From: Cyclobacteriaceae bacterium
GTDB lineage: Bacteria > Bacteroidota > Bacteroidia > Cytophagales > Cyclobacteriaceae
Reading direction: 5' to 3'
NCBI GenBank assembly: GCA_016787755.1
Contig: JAEUUA010000023.1
Span: 360,613-424,612 of the forward strand
Length of the DNA: 64,000 nucleotides
A program made the position numbers and the translations under genes. This document shows positions 9,187-16,705 of this stretch, one piece after another. The notes beneath the pieces were generated by a model that saw nothing but the letters and a program-made list of their open reading frames with translations, did no database searches and had not been told where the DNA came from. Each line of letters opens with the position of its first letter. Within the stretch, counting starts at the first letter, position 1.

Positions 9187-9684
9187 TTATAAATCGGAAT
9201 CTTCATCGCAATCTTCCCAACACTCTTTGCAAGGTTGCTTCACAACCCTATATTTATTTTTGTAGCGTTCATGAACAAATAAAGATTGCCCCTCACTGTC
9301 ATCCCACAGCCACCATTGCATAAGTCCATCTTCGGCTTTCTGCACCTGATATACATTTGTTTCGTAGGAATCATTTACAACCAGTGAAAGTTTATCGTTC
9401 TCTACTGACCAGGATTCTATTTTACCTGCGGTTGCATCTTGCCCCCAGCCTATCACAATCGAATCGCCTTTAATGGTTACTGTTGTATTGTCCGCATCGC
9501 AGGCATAGAATAAAACCCACTCGCCTTCTTCCTGTGTTACCATGTGCCATTCTCCCATTAAATCTTTCAACGAAAAATTACCCGGTGAAGCTTCCACAGA
9601 ATCTGGTTCTCCATTATTTTCGTTCGATCGCGTTGAGCAACTCAACATAATTATGCCGAATAAATAAAATATTAGGTTCCTCAT
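9187..9684 (-). CDS. Small lipoprotein of unknown function
   Basis: A 165-aa protein with a short signal and Cys at residue 16 (IIMLSC) as the likely lipidation site. Residues ~45-140 form a compact beta-rich region starting with LMGEWHMV, reminiscent of small lipocalin-like domains, although I cannot assign a family. The C-terminus carries a Cys-rich acidic tail (CKECWEDCDED), with three Cys in seven residues, which could bind metal or form disulphides. It is 58 bp downstream of the glycosyltransferase start on the same strand but separately spaced; no shared function is evident. Confidence 0.6.
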   Translation of the reverse strand: MRNLIFYLFGIIMLSCSTRSNENNGEPDSVEASPGNFSLKDLMGEWHMVTQEEGEWVLFYACDADNTTVTIKGDSIVIGWGQDATAGKIESWSVENDKLSLVVNDSYETNVYQVQKAEDGLMQWWLWDDSEGQSLFVHERYKNKYRVVKQPCKECWEDCDEDSDL

Positions 9685-9785
9685 AGAAAATTTTAAGTTT
9701 GGCTGGTATAAATAAAATTACAAAAGTTTAGAGAATCCTTTTGCCTCCACTCTTTTTCCTACCTTAGTTAGATAATTAAGGGATT

Positions 9786-10385
9786 ATGAAAAAATTGATT
9801 TTGTTTCTCGTGATAAGTGTGTTTTTCGCTTCTTTTTCAAATGCGCAGAAAAAGCAATCACTTTTTAACGGTAAGGACCTAACGGGCTGGAAAATTTATG
9901 GTACCGAAAAATGGTATGTTGAAAAGGGGGAGTTGATCTGCGAAAGCGGGCCCGACAAGCAATACGGTTATTTTGGTACCGAAAAAGAATTTAAAGATTT
10001 TGAACTTACCCTTGAGTTTAAGCAAGAGTCAAACGGAAACAGTGGTGTCTTCTTTCATTCGCAAATAGAAGGGGTAGTTGTAAACGGCTGGCAAGCGGAA
10101 GTTGCACCCTTAAATATGCATAGTGGTGGAATCTATGAGTCGTATGGAAGAGGTTGGCTTATTCAACCCACCGCTGATAAAGAAAAAGCGCTGAAAGAAG
10201 GGGAATGGAACAAAATGAAAGTGCGCGTAAAAGGGAATGAAGTAACAACCTGGCTTAATGGTGTGCAGATGATTACTCTTACGGATGAAAAGATTGGATC
10301 GCGTTCTGGTAAAATTGCATTACAAATTCATGATGGGGGTGGTGTAAAAGTAAAATGGCGAAATATTTTTATCGTTGAGCTTTAA
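9786..10385 (+). CDS. DUF1080 protein (3-keto-disaccharide hydrolase type), secreted
   Basis: A 199-aa protein with a signal peptide ending in SNAQ, followed by one DUF1080 domain of the concanavalin-like fold. The family hallmarks are present: SLFNGKDLTGW at the start of the domain, SNGNSGVFFH in the middle, EWNKMKVRVKGNEVTTWLNG, and GKIALQIHDGGGVKVKWRNI near the end. Characterised members cleave 3-keto-glycosides produced by Gfo/Idh/MocA-type oxidases, and an oxidoreductase of that family lies at 5480-6670. It would act in the periplasm or at the surface. Its TAA overlaps the convergent gene's stop by four bases. Confidence 0.87.
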   Translation: MKKLILFLVISVFFASFSNAQKKQSLFNGKDLTGWKIYGTEKWYVEKGELICESGPDKQYGYFGTEKEFKDFELTLEFKQESNGNSGVFFHSQIEGVVVNGWQAEVAPLNMHSGGIYESYGRGWLIQPTADKEKALKEGEWNKMKVRVKGNEVTTWLNGVQMITLTDEKIGSRSGKIALQIHDGGGVKVKWRNIFIVEL

Positions 10386-11050
10386 TCCAAACTCACAGCA
10401 AACTTCAATTTATATTTTCGAATCGCTCGCCCGATAATAATACCACCAATAATTCCAGGTAGTATCCAAAGCACCCACTGAAATTGTGGTAGTTGAATAT
10501 TCACAACTACAAAGGCGGTTACTGCAGAAATGTAACTCCCGCCCATACTGCTAATGTGGCCATACCACCAATGCATTTTTTCTTTTGGTGGATTGAAAAA
10601 ACTTTTCACATCACTGATAAAGAAGCTCATTCCTGTGAACCCAAATGCAATGGCGACTATCCCCATGTTCATTCCATTGAAAAGACCCCAGCTGCCCCAG
10701 AGAACTAATGCCAATAGAAATAAGCCTGAGATGATTGTGATTAACCAGTCTAAAGCAGTTGCTTTCTGACCTTGGTGAAGTTTCTTTAGCGATAAAATGC
10801 GGTAGCCACGCACTGTCATGTAATAACTGAAAAACGCTACCATCAGCAAAAAATCCTTATGGTGACCAATAGCTGTAAAAAGAGCTCCAACAAAAACCGC
10901 TGTCATTGCCCAGAAATAAATCTTGCCTGCCAGCCGATGAACGTTACTTCCTTTTAAGATAAGCATGGCAACAAGTCCGCTAATGAGTGCAATCGTTCCG
11001 CCAGCAATGTGCATCACCAGCATCCCTGATAGAAATTTTTCGATATCCAT
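10382..11050 (-). CDS. Multi-pass membrane protein, DUF2306-like
   Basis: A 222-aa integral membrane protein with roughly six or seven hydrophobic helices. The start (MLVMHIAGGTIALISGLVAML, then NVHRLAGKIYFWAM) matches what I know as DUF2306-type proteins: His residues at helix ends, a short HRLAGKIY loop and a basic C-terminus. The conserved His residues suggest possible haem or metal binding, but no activity is known to me. It is convergent with the DUF1080 gene, sharing the TTAA at their stops. Confidence 0.65.
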   Translation of the reverse strand: MDIEKFLSGMLVMHIAGGTIALISGLVAMLILKGSNVHRLAGKIYFWAMTAVFVGALFTAIGHHKDFLLMVAFFSYYMTVRGYRILSLKKLHQGQKATALDWLITIISGLFLLALVLWGSWGLFNGMNMGIVAIAFGFTGMSFFISDVKSFFNPPKEKMHWWYGHISSMGGSYISAVTAFVVVNIQLPQFQWVLWILPGIIGGIIIGRAIRKYKLKFAVSLD

Positions 11051-11132
11051 GAGTCAAAAGTAGGCGCTGCTTATCCACTTCAACTATTTTGTTTACTGAA
11101 CTGAGTAGTAAAGGCGATGGATTGTAGAAAGC

Positions 11133-11165
11133 AAACAAAAAGGTCTTCCTTTTGAGAAGACCTTT
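11133..11165 (-). terminator. Terminator of the sigma-factor operon
   Basis: A 10-bp stem (AAAGGTCTTC / GAAGACCTTT at 11139-11148 and 11156-11165) with a 7-nt loop is followed on the minus strand by a T-rich tract. It lies 22 bp past the stop of the small gene at 11187. Confidence 0.65.
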
Positions 11166-11186
11166 GATTTAAATTTCTAAGCTACA

Positions 11187-11417
11187 TTAATGCTGCTCCT
11201 GAAGGCCGTGCGCATAATTCAAGATGTTTTGAATGGTTTTTGCAGAAGGTTCTAAACGCGCGGCATTCAATTCTTTATGCGTAGCATTTAGTTCTTTGTA
11301 CTGCTTAAGCAGGTCAGTGTCACAAAGGAGTGCTTTGTTAATCTCCTTCGTCTCCTCTTCCGAGGTCTCGTGGTATAGAAACCGGATCAGATCGTCTTGG
11401 GTAAAAGTCTTTGTCAT
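11187..11417 (-). CDS. Small helical protein downstream of the ECF sigma factor
   Basis: The ATG at 11417 gives 76 aa; a TTG two codons upstream is less likely. The sequence is helical and charged (FTQDDLIRFLYHETSEEETKEINKALL), resembling the N-terminal helices of anti-sigma or zf-HC2-type regulators but without Cys/His ligands or a membrane segment. It overlaps the 3' end of the sigma gene by 80 bases in another frame and shares its terminator, so co-expression is near certain. A role in binding or modulating the sigma factor is plausible by position only. Confidence 0.65.
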   Translation of the reverse strand: MTKTFTQDDLIRFLYHETSEEETKEINKALLCDTDLLKQYKELNATHKELNAARLEPSAKTIQNILNYAHGLQEQH

Positions 11418-11991
11418 AGGCAATATGGTGTTTAGTCATTTTCTTTCTCAGGTTGATGAGTGCATATCGCATTCTTCCTAATGCAGTATTAATACTCACA
11501 CCGGTTCTGTCAGCAATCTCCTGAAAACTCATTTCCAAATAGTGACGCATAATCAAAACCTGTTTTTGTTCTTCCGGCAATTCCTTCACCAAATCGCGGA
11601 GACGCGACTTGGTATCGCGTATCAATTGCTTGGTCTCGTAAGAATCTTCAGAAAATTGCATGGAGTCGAATACCCGGCTTCCATCTTCCAATATCACTTC
11701 GGGGTATCTCTTCTTTCTGCGGAAATGGTCGATGGCCAGATTGTGTGCTATCCTGCTCACCCAGGGCAAAAACTTACCCTCTTCATTATAACGGCCACCT
11801 TTAATTGTATTAACTGCTTTGATAAAGGTATCCTGCAACAGATCCTCTGCTTCATAGCGATCTTTAACAATCATGTAAATAGCCGTATAAATACGGGATT
11901 TGTGTCTGTGAAGTAGCATCTCAAAGGCCTCTTCGTTACCGGTTTGATAGAGCGAAACCAACTGGCTATCGCTTAATCTGCTTTCAATCAT
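11338..11991 (-). CDS. ECF-type RNA polymerase sigma factor
   Basis: I start it at the ATG at 11991 (MIESRLSDSQLVSLY), giving 217 aa; the frame runs open further upstream but that extension is Phe/Asn-rich and unlike the family. Region 2 spans residues ~10-85 (LLHRHKSRIY, EAEDLLQDTFIKAVN, WVSRIAHNLAIDHFRR) and region 4 spans ~125-185 (LPEEQKQVLIMRHYLEMSFQEIADRTGVSINTALGRMRYALINLRK). It belongs to a conserved sigma-70 subgroup of Bacteroidota. The last ~25 residues are Pro/Arg/Asp-rich and overlap the small downstream gene, so they may be a lineage-specific tail. Divergent from the acidic small protein gene at 12161. Confidence 0.85.
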   Translation of the reverse strand: MIESRLSDSQLVSLYQTGNEEAFEMLLHRHKSRIYTAIYMIVKDRYEAEDLLQDTFIKAVNTIKGGRYNEEGKFLPWVSRIAHNLAIDHFRRKKRYPEVILEDGSRVFDSMQFSEDSYETKQLIRDTKSRLRDLVKELPEEQKQVLIMRHYLEMSFQEIADRTGVSINTALGRMRYALINLRKKMTKHHIAYDKDFYPRRSDPVSIPRDLGRGDEGD

Positions 11992-12160
11992 CTTGCTGTC
12001 GTTTAGGTAACGTAGATGTCTCGGTCGATAGTATGCGGGGTTAAATGAATTGTTTGAGAAATGAAAAGTAGAAAAGAAAGATCGAAATCTCAAAAAAAAT
12101 GAAAAATAATTTGCCTTCTATCGATTTTCTTATGCTATTTGAGGCCGATTTTCAACGACA

Positions 12161-12517
12161 ATGGCTGTAGCAAAAAAAAGAGTAATTAAAAGTTTAGAAA
12201 ACCTGAGTGAAGATCTCAGAGAACTATTGAAAGAACAATATCCAAATGGATATGATGGGAACATCACCAGAATAATGAATGCGAAAAAGGAACCGATTTT
12301 TGTCTTTCCATTAGAAACCGAGGATTCTGTTTATCTGGTTAAGGTTCCTGCTACCAAGAATAGCGATGGTGGTTATGATGTCGACTCCAGCGAAAAACAG
12401 GAATTTGATGACAATGACGATGAGGGGTCTGGCCGCGGTGATTTCGACAATAGTGATGACTTCGATGGGGATGGCGATGCGAAGGAAGCAAGCTACGATC
12501 CCGACTTTGATAATTAA
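12161..12517 (+). CDS. Small protein with highly acidic C-terminal tail
   Basis: A 118-aa protein with no signal peptide. The first ~75 residues form a compact domain (LENLSEDLRELLKEQYPNGYDGNITRI, then IFVFPLETEDSVYLVKVP). The last ~45 are a disordered Asp/Glu/Gly-rich tail with very few hydrophobic residues. Similar small proteins seem conserved in the Cytophagales, but I know no function. The tail suggests interaction with a basic protein or nucleic-acid-mimicking behaviour; this is inference. It is divergent from the sigma factor gene with a ~170-bp shared upstream region, and is followed by a good terminator. Confidence 0.7.
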   Translation: MAVAKKRVIKSLENLSEDLRELLKEQYPNGYDGNITRIMNAKKEPIFVFPLETEDSVYLVKVPATKNSDGGYDVDSSEKQEFDDNDDEGSGRGDFDNSDDFDGDGDAKEASYDPDFDN

Positions 12518-12541
12518 CCTGTTTTATACAAGGCAAAAGAT

Positions 12542-12572
12542 AAACCACTCAATCCTTGGGTGGTTTTTTTTT
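12542..12572 (+). terminator. Rho-independent terminator
   Basis: AAACCACTC pairs with GGGTGGTTT (one G-U) around a 7-nt loop and is followed by a run of T. It lies 24 bp after the acidic-protein stop and separates it from uvrA. Confidence 0.8.
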
Positions 12573-12635
12573 ATGCTTTGGCCGAAAGACTCAACTTGGT
12601 TTTCGGTCCGTGTAGGACAAGGTGCTGTAATGTTT

Positions 12636-12643
12636 TATTTTTG
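12636..12643 (+). promoter_or_regulatory. Candidate -7 element of uvrA
   Basis: TATTTTTG matches the Bacteroidota -7 consensus TAnnTTTG and ends 8 bp before the uvrA ATG, implying a very short or absent leader. I see no clear TTG at the -33 position. Confidence 0.35.
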
Positions 12644-12651
12644 CGGTTTCC

Positions 12652-15552
12652 ATGCAGCCAATCCCTACCGATTCCTACTTAGACGACCTCGATCCCAAGG
12701 AGTATATTATCATAAAACGGGCTCGGGTAAATAATCTTAAAAATCTTAGCGTTGCAATTCCCCGAAATAAACTGGTTGTTGTCACCGGCCTGTCAGGCTC
12801 CGGAAAGTCTTCTTTGGCCTTTGACACCTTATTTGCAGAAGGGCAGCGCATGTATGTAGAGAGTCTTAGTTCTTATGCGCGCCAGTTTTTGGGTCGCATG
12901 GAAAAGCCTGAGGTGGATTATATCCGTGGAGTTTCTCCAGCTATCGCTATTGAACAAAAAGTAAATACCCGGAATCCAAGGTCAACCGTTGGCACAACAA
13001 CAGAAATCTACGATTATTTAAAGCTTCTCTTTGCGCGGATTGGTAAAACCTATTCACCGATAAGTGGAAAGGAAGTAAAGCGTGATACAGTAACGGATGT
13101 AATTGATTTCATCCATAGGAAAAAAGAAGGCACGCGCATTATGATCGCCTGTTCCCTGAAGGTGATGAAGGGAAGAAAATTAAGTGATGAACTCAATCTC
13201 TTATTAAGTAAAGGATATGCACGTGTGCTGGTGGATGGCGAAGTGAAATTTATTGAAGAATTAGTAAGTCCTTCAACCCTTCCTGCGGAGGTACCTCTCC
13301 CGGGGAAAACGGGTAGAAGTGAGAGAAAAAGAAAAACGTCAATATCTAAACCTGCAGATATTAAAGGTGAAATTGAAATTCTGATTGATCGTGCCGCTGT
13401 AAATGCAAGGGATGAAGATCTTACTTTCCGTCTTTCCGATTCGGTCCAAACTGCTTTCTTCGAAGGTCATGGGGATTGCACAATTTATGTTGAAGGGGAA
13501 AAGAAAGTTCACTTCTCCGATAAGTTTGAGTTAGATGGGATACATTTTACTGAGCCATCCATAAACCTGTTTAGTTTTAATAATCCGTTTGGTGCATGCC
13601 AGACCTGCGAAGGCTTTGGAAAAATATTGGGCATCGATGAGGATCTGGTTATTCCTGATAAAAGTCTTTCTGTTTTTGAAGGCGCTATTGCCCCCTGGCG
13701 GGGTGAGGTAATGAGCGAGTGGGTTAAGCCCTTACTGAAAAATGGAATCAAATTTGATTTCCCAATTCATCGCCCGTACGGGGATTTGAATCAGAAAGAA
13801 AAAGATTTATTGTGGAATGGTAATCCATACTTTGAAGGCATTCATGCATTTTTCAAATATTTAGAATCAAAAACTTATAAGATTCAATATCGGGTAATGC
13901 TTTCCCGCTATCGCGGAAGAACCACTTGCCCAGATTGCAGAGGCACCAAGCTTCGCAAAGATGCAGCCTATGTAAAAATTGCCGACACCTCCATTACCGA
14001 TTTAGTGCTGATGCCCATTGAAGACACATTAAAGTTTTTTAAATCTCTTTCTCTTCCTGCCTACGAACAAAAAGTGTCAGATCGGATTTTAACAGAAATT
14101 AGCTCACGGCTTGAATACATGGAAAAGGTTGGGCTTGGTTATCTTACCCTCAATCGAGTTACCTCCACGCTATCAGGAGGAGAGTTTCAGCGAATCAAAT
14201 TGGCAACCTCTCTAGGTAGCGCATTGGTTGGCTCCATGTATATCATGGATGAACCTAGCATTGGGTTGCATCCGCGCGATACCGCTCGAATGGTGGAGGT
14301 TTTAAAATCGTTGCGCGACATGGGCAATACTGTGATCGTGGTTGAACATGAAGAAGAAATCATGCGGGCAGCCGATCAGATTATTGACATCGGTCCTGAT
14401 GCGGGTGTGCATGGTGGTGAATTAATTTTTCAAGGATCACAAAAAGATCTGAATACAAAAATTGTATCGCACACAACTAATTACCTCACGGGTGTGGAGA
14501 AAATAATGGTGCCGAAGCAGCGCAGGAAATGGAAGGATTTTCTGCTGGTTATTGGTGCTCGCGAAAACAATTTGAAGCATTTGACAGTAAAATTTCCGTT
14601 GGGTGTTCTTACGGTTGTAACGGGGGTAAGTGGTTCAGGCAAGTCAACGTTAATAAAGAAAATTTTATATCCGGCTGTTGGCCGATTGAATGGCTCTGTT
14701 TCTGAAACTCCCGGCAAGTATGATCGGTTGGAAGGTGATGTAACAAAAATTTCACAAGTAGAATTTGTGGATCAGAATCCAATCGGAAAATCATCACGCT
14801 CCAATCCAATTAGCTATGTAAAAGCATACGATGTAATTCGTAATCTATATTCTGAGCAAACGCTTAGCAAACAACGTGGCTATAAGCCTTCTCATTTTTC
14901 TTTTAACGTAGATGGGGGTCGTTGCGAAACCTGCCAGGGTGAAGGCGAGATAAAGGTAGAGATGCAATTTATGGCTGATATCTTTTTAAAGTGCGAAAGC
15001 TGCGAAGGCAAACGCTTCAAACAAGAAGTGCTGGAGGTGGAATACAAAGGCAAGAATATTTTTGAAGTGCTCGACATGACGGTGGAACAAAGTCTCGAGT
15101 TTTTTAAAGAGAAAAAAGGGGTATACGAAAAAGTGCTACCTCTTTTTGAAGTCGGTCTTGGGTATGTAAAGTTGGGTCAATCCTCTAATTCACTTTCGGG
15201 TGGCGAAGCGCAGCGGGTAAAGCTTGCTTCTTTTTTAGGAAAGAATAACTCAGATTCTTCCGCTAATATTTTATTCATATTTGACGAACCCACCACAGGG
15301 TTACACTTCCACGATATTTCTAAGTTGTTAAAAGCCATTAATGCTTTAGTTGATCAAGGTCATACTGTCATTATCATTGAACACAATCTGGAAGTGATTA
15401 AATGTGGCGATTGGATTATTGACCTCGGACCCGAGGGGGGTGAGAAAAAGGGGGGCAATCTGCTTTTCGCGGGCACCCCTGAAGAAATGATTAAAAAGGA
15501 TGTCGGCTACACGGCTGATTTTCTGAAAAAGAAACTCAACGTGCAATCCTAA
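12652..15552 (+). CDS. uvrA: Excinuclease ABC subunit A (UvrA)
   Basis: A 966-aa UvrA, the damage-recognition ATPase of nucleotide excision repair. Two ABC modules are visible: Walker A GLSGSGKSS (46-54) with signature LSGGEFQRIK (~506) and IMDEPSIGLHP; second Walker A GVSGSGKST (~657) with signature LSGGEAQRVK (~848) and FDEPTTGLH. The C-terminal zinc finger (CETC ... CESC, ~757-785), essential for DNA binding, is intact. A middle CPDC pair is present near residue 427. The first zinc finger appears incomplete: the usual CPxC before LFSFNNPFGAC is replaced by FELDG, leaving only CQTC. Length is normal. Mfd, which recruits UvrA, is 10 kb downstream. Confidence 0.97.
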   Translation: MQPIPTDSYLDDLDPKEYIIIKRARVNNLKNLSVAIPRNKLVVVTGLSGSGKSSLAFDTLFAEGQRMYVESLSSYARQFLGRMEKPEVDYIRGVSPAIAIEQKVNTRNPRSTVGTTTEIYDYLKLLFARIGKTYSPISGKEVKRDTVTDVIDFIHRKKEGTRIMIACSLKVMKGRKLSDELNLLLSKGYARVLVDGEVKFIEELVSPSTLPAEVPLPGKTGRSERKRKTSISKPADIKGEIEILIDRAAVNARDEDLTFRLSDSVQTAFFEGHGDCTIYVEGEKKVHFSDKFELDGIHFTEPSINLFSFNNPFGACQTCEGFGKILGIDEDLVIPDKSLSVFEGAIAPWRGEVMSEWVKPLLKNGIKFDFPIHRPYGDLNQKEKDLLWNGNPYFEGIHAFFKYLESKTYKIQYRVMLSRYRGRTTCPDCRGTKLRKDAAYVKIADTSITDLVLMPIEDTLKFFKSLSLPAYEQKVSDRILTEISSRLEYMEKVGLGYLTLNRVTSTLSGGEFQRIKLATSLGSALVGSMYIMDEPSIGLHPRDTARMVEVLKSLRDMGNTVIVVEHEEEIMRAADQIIDIGPDAGVHGGELIFQGSQKDLNTKIVSHTTNYLTGVEKIMVPKQRRKWKDFLLVIGARENNLKHLTVKFPLGVLTVVTGVSGSGKSTLIKKILYPAVGRLNGSVSETPGKYDRLEGDVTKISQVEFVDQNPIGKSSRSNPISYVKAYDVIRNLYSEQTLSKQRGYKPSHFSFNVDGGRCETCQGEGEIKVEMQFMADIFLKCESCEGKRFKQEVLEVEYKGKNIFEVLDMTVEQSLEFFKEKKGVYEKVLPLFEVGLGYVKLGQSSNSLSGGEAQRVKLASFLGKNNSDSSANILFIFDEPTTGLHFHDISKLLKAINALVDQGHTVIIIEHNLEVIKCGDWIIDLGPEGGEKKGGNLLFAGTPEEMIKKDVGYTADFLKKKLNVQS

Positions 15553-15662
15553 CTCCGGGTAATTTGGTTTTGTGTGATCCCCGATAAGGGCGTGTCAAAA
15601 CAAATACGACATTCTGCAATCTCTCCATATTAGATTTTTGCCAAAAGTGCTAGCTTTCTATT

Positions 15663-16700
15663 ATGAAATATGTTTGGCTATTGTTGATCTTTAGTGCATC
15701 GACAGTCTTTGCACAGGATGTGAAAGAACTAATTAATGAGGGTATTAAATTTCACGACCAAGGTGATTACGAAAAAGCAATAGAAAAGTATAAAGAAGCT
15801 ATACAACAGGACTCTAACTCTGCGATGGCCTATTATGAAATGGCTTTTAGTTATCACCTACTGAAGGAATATGAACAATCGCTTGAAAGCGCTAATCAGG
15901 CACTTGCATTAAATGATCAGGGAGTGAACTATTATGCAACCATAATCAAAGGGTCTGTTCTTGATGATATGGGTCGCACCCAAGAATCTGTTTCCTTCTA
16001 TAAGGAAGCTGTCAAAAAATATCCTGACCAATATTTATTGCTTTTTAACTATGGAGTGAGTTGTGGACGCTTGGGCCTAAGATCAGATGCTCAAGAATTA
16101 TTCCTGAAAGCGATAGCGCTAAAACCTAACCATCCAGGAAGTCATCTTCGGCTTGCTCTCCTAAAGAAGGATGGTAATGAAAAAGTTAGAGCTACTCTTG
16201 GCTTATATTTTTTCTTGCTTCTTGAAAATGAAAGTAAGCGGGCAGAAGAATATGCTCAAACTTTATTGGACTGGCTTTATCAAACGAATGTAGGAGACGA
16301 TGGAATAAATAGAATTTCTATCACGCTACCGTCAGGTTCGAAAAAAGACAATATGATGGCCACCGCAGAGTTGGGGTTTTCAATGGCGCTGCTTGCTTCA
16401 TCAGAAATTGAGAAACAAAAGTCCATGAGTAAACAAGAAAAATTTATTTATGATACCAATCAAATATTTTCCTTACTAGGTGAGCTAAACGATAACAAGA
16501 AAAATAAGAAAAAACGGAATGCCCCAGATTTGCTTTGGGATACTTATGTTCCTTTCTTTTACTCGATTAAAAAAGCTGGGCATACAGAGGCCTTCTGTTA
16601 TCACATTTTGAAAACATCAAAAGATTCAGACATAAAAACCTGGTTAGCCAGCAATACTGAGAAACTGGAGTTATTCTATCTTTGGACAGAAACTCACTAA
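15663..16700 (+). CDS. Exported TPR-repeat protein
   Basis: A 345-aa protein with signal peptide ending in VFAQ and about four tetratricopeptide repeats between residues ~20 and 170 (for example FHDQGDYEKAIEKYKEAIQQDSNSAMAYYE is split over the first repeat, with the A-x-Y-E and Pro-position residues conserved). The C-terminal half is helical with no recognised domain and a Lys/Asn-rich stretch near residue 280. It likely scaffolds protein contacts in the periplasm. It stands alone, 5 bp from the stop of a convergent peptidase gene. Confidence 0.75.
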   Translation: MKYVWLLLIFSASTVFAQDVKELINEGIKFHDQGDYEKAIEKYKEAIQQDSNSAMAYYEMAFSYHLLKEYEQSLESANQALALNDQGVNYYATIIKGSVLDDMGRTQESVSFYKEAVKKYPDQYLLLFNYGVSCGRLGLRSDAQELFLKAIALKPNHPGSHLRLALLKKDGNEKVRATLGLYFFLLLENESKRAEEYAQTLLDWLYQTNVGDDGINRISITLPSGSKKDNMMATAELGFSMALLASSEIEKQKSMSKQEKFIYDTNQIFSLLGELNDNKKNKKKRNAPDLLWDTYVPFFYSIKKAGHTEAFCYHILKTSKDSDIKTWLASNTEKLELFYLWTETH

Positions 16701-16705
16701 CCTCT

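Noticed and set aside
11542..11916. 124-aa plus-strand frame inside the sigma factor gene
   Set aside because: The minus-strand frame has clear sigma region 2 and 4 motifs; the plus frame has no domain and lies entirely antisense.
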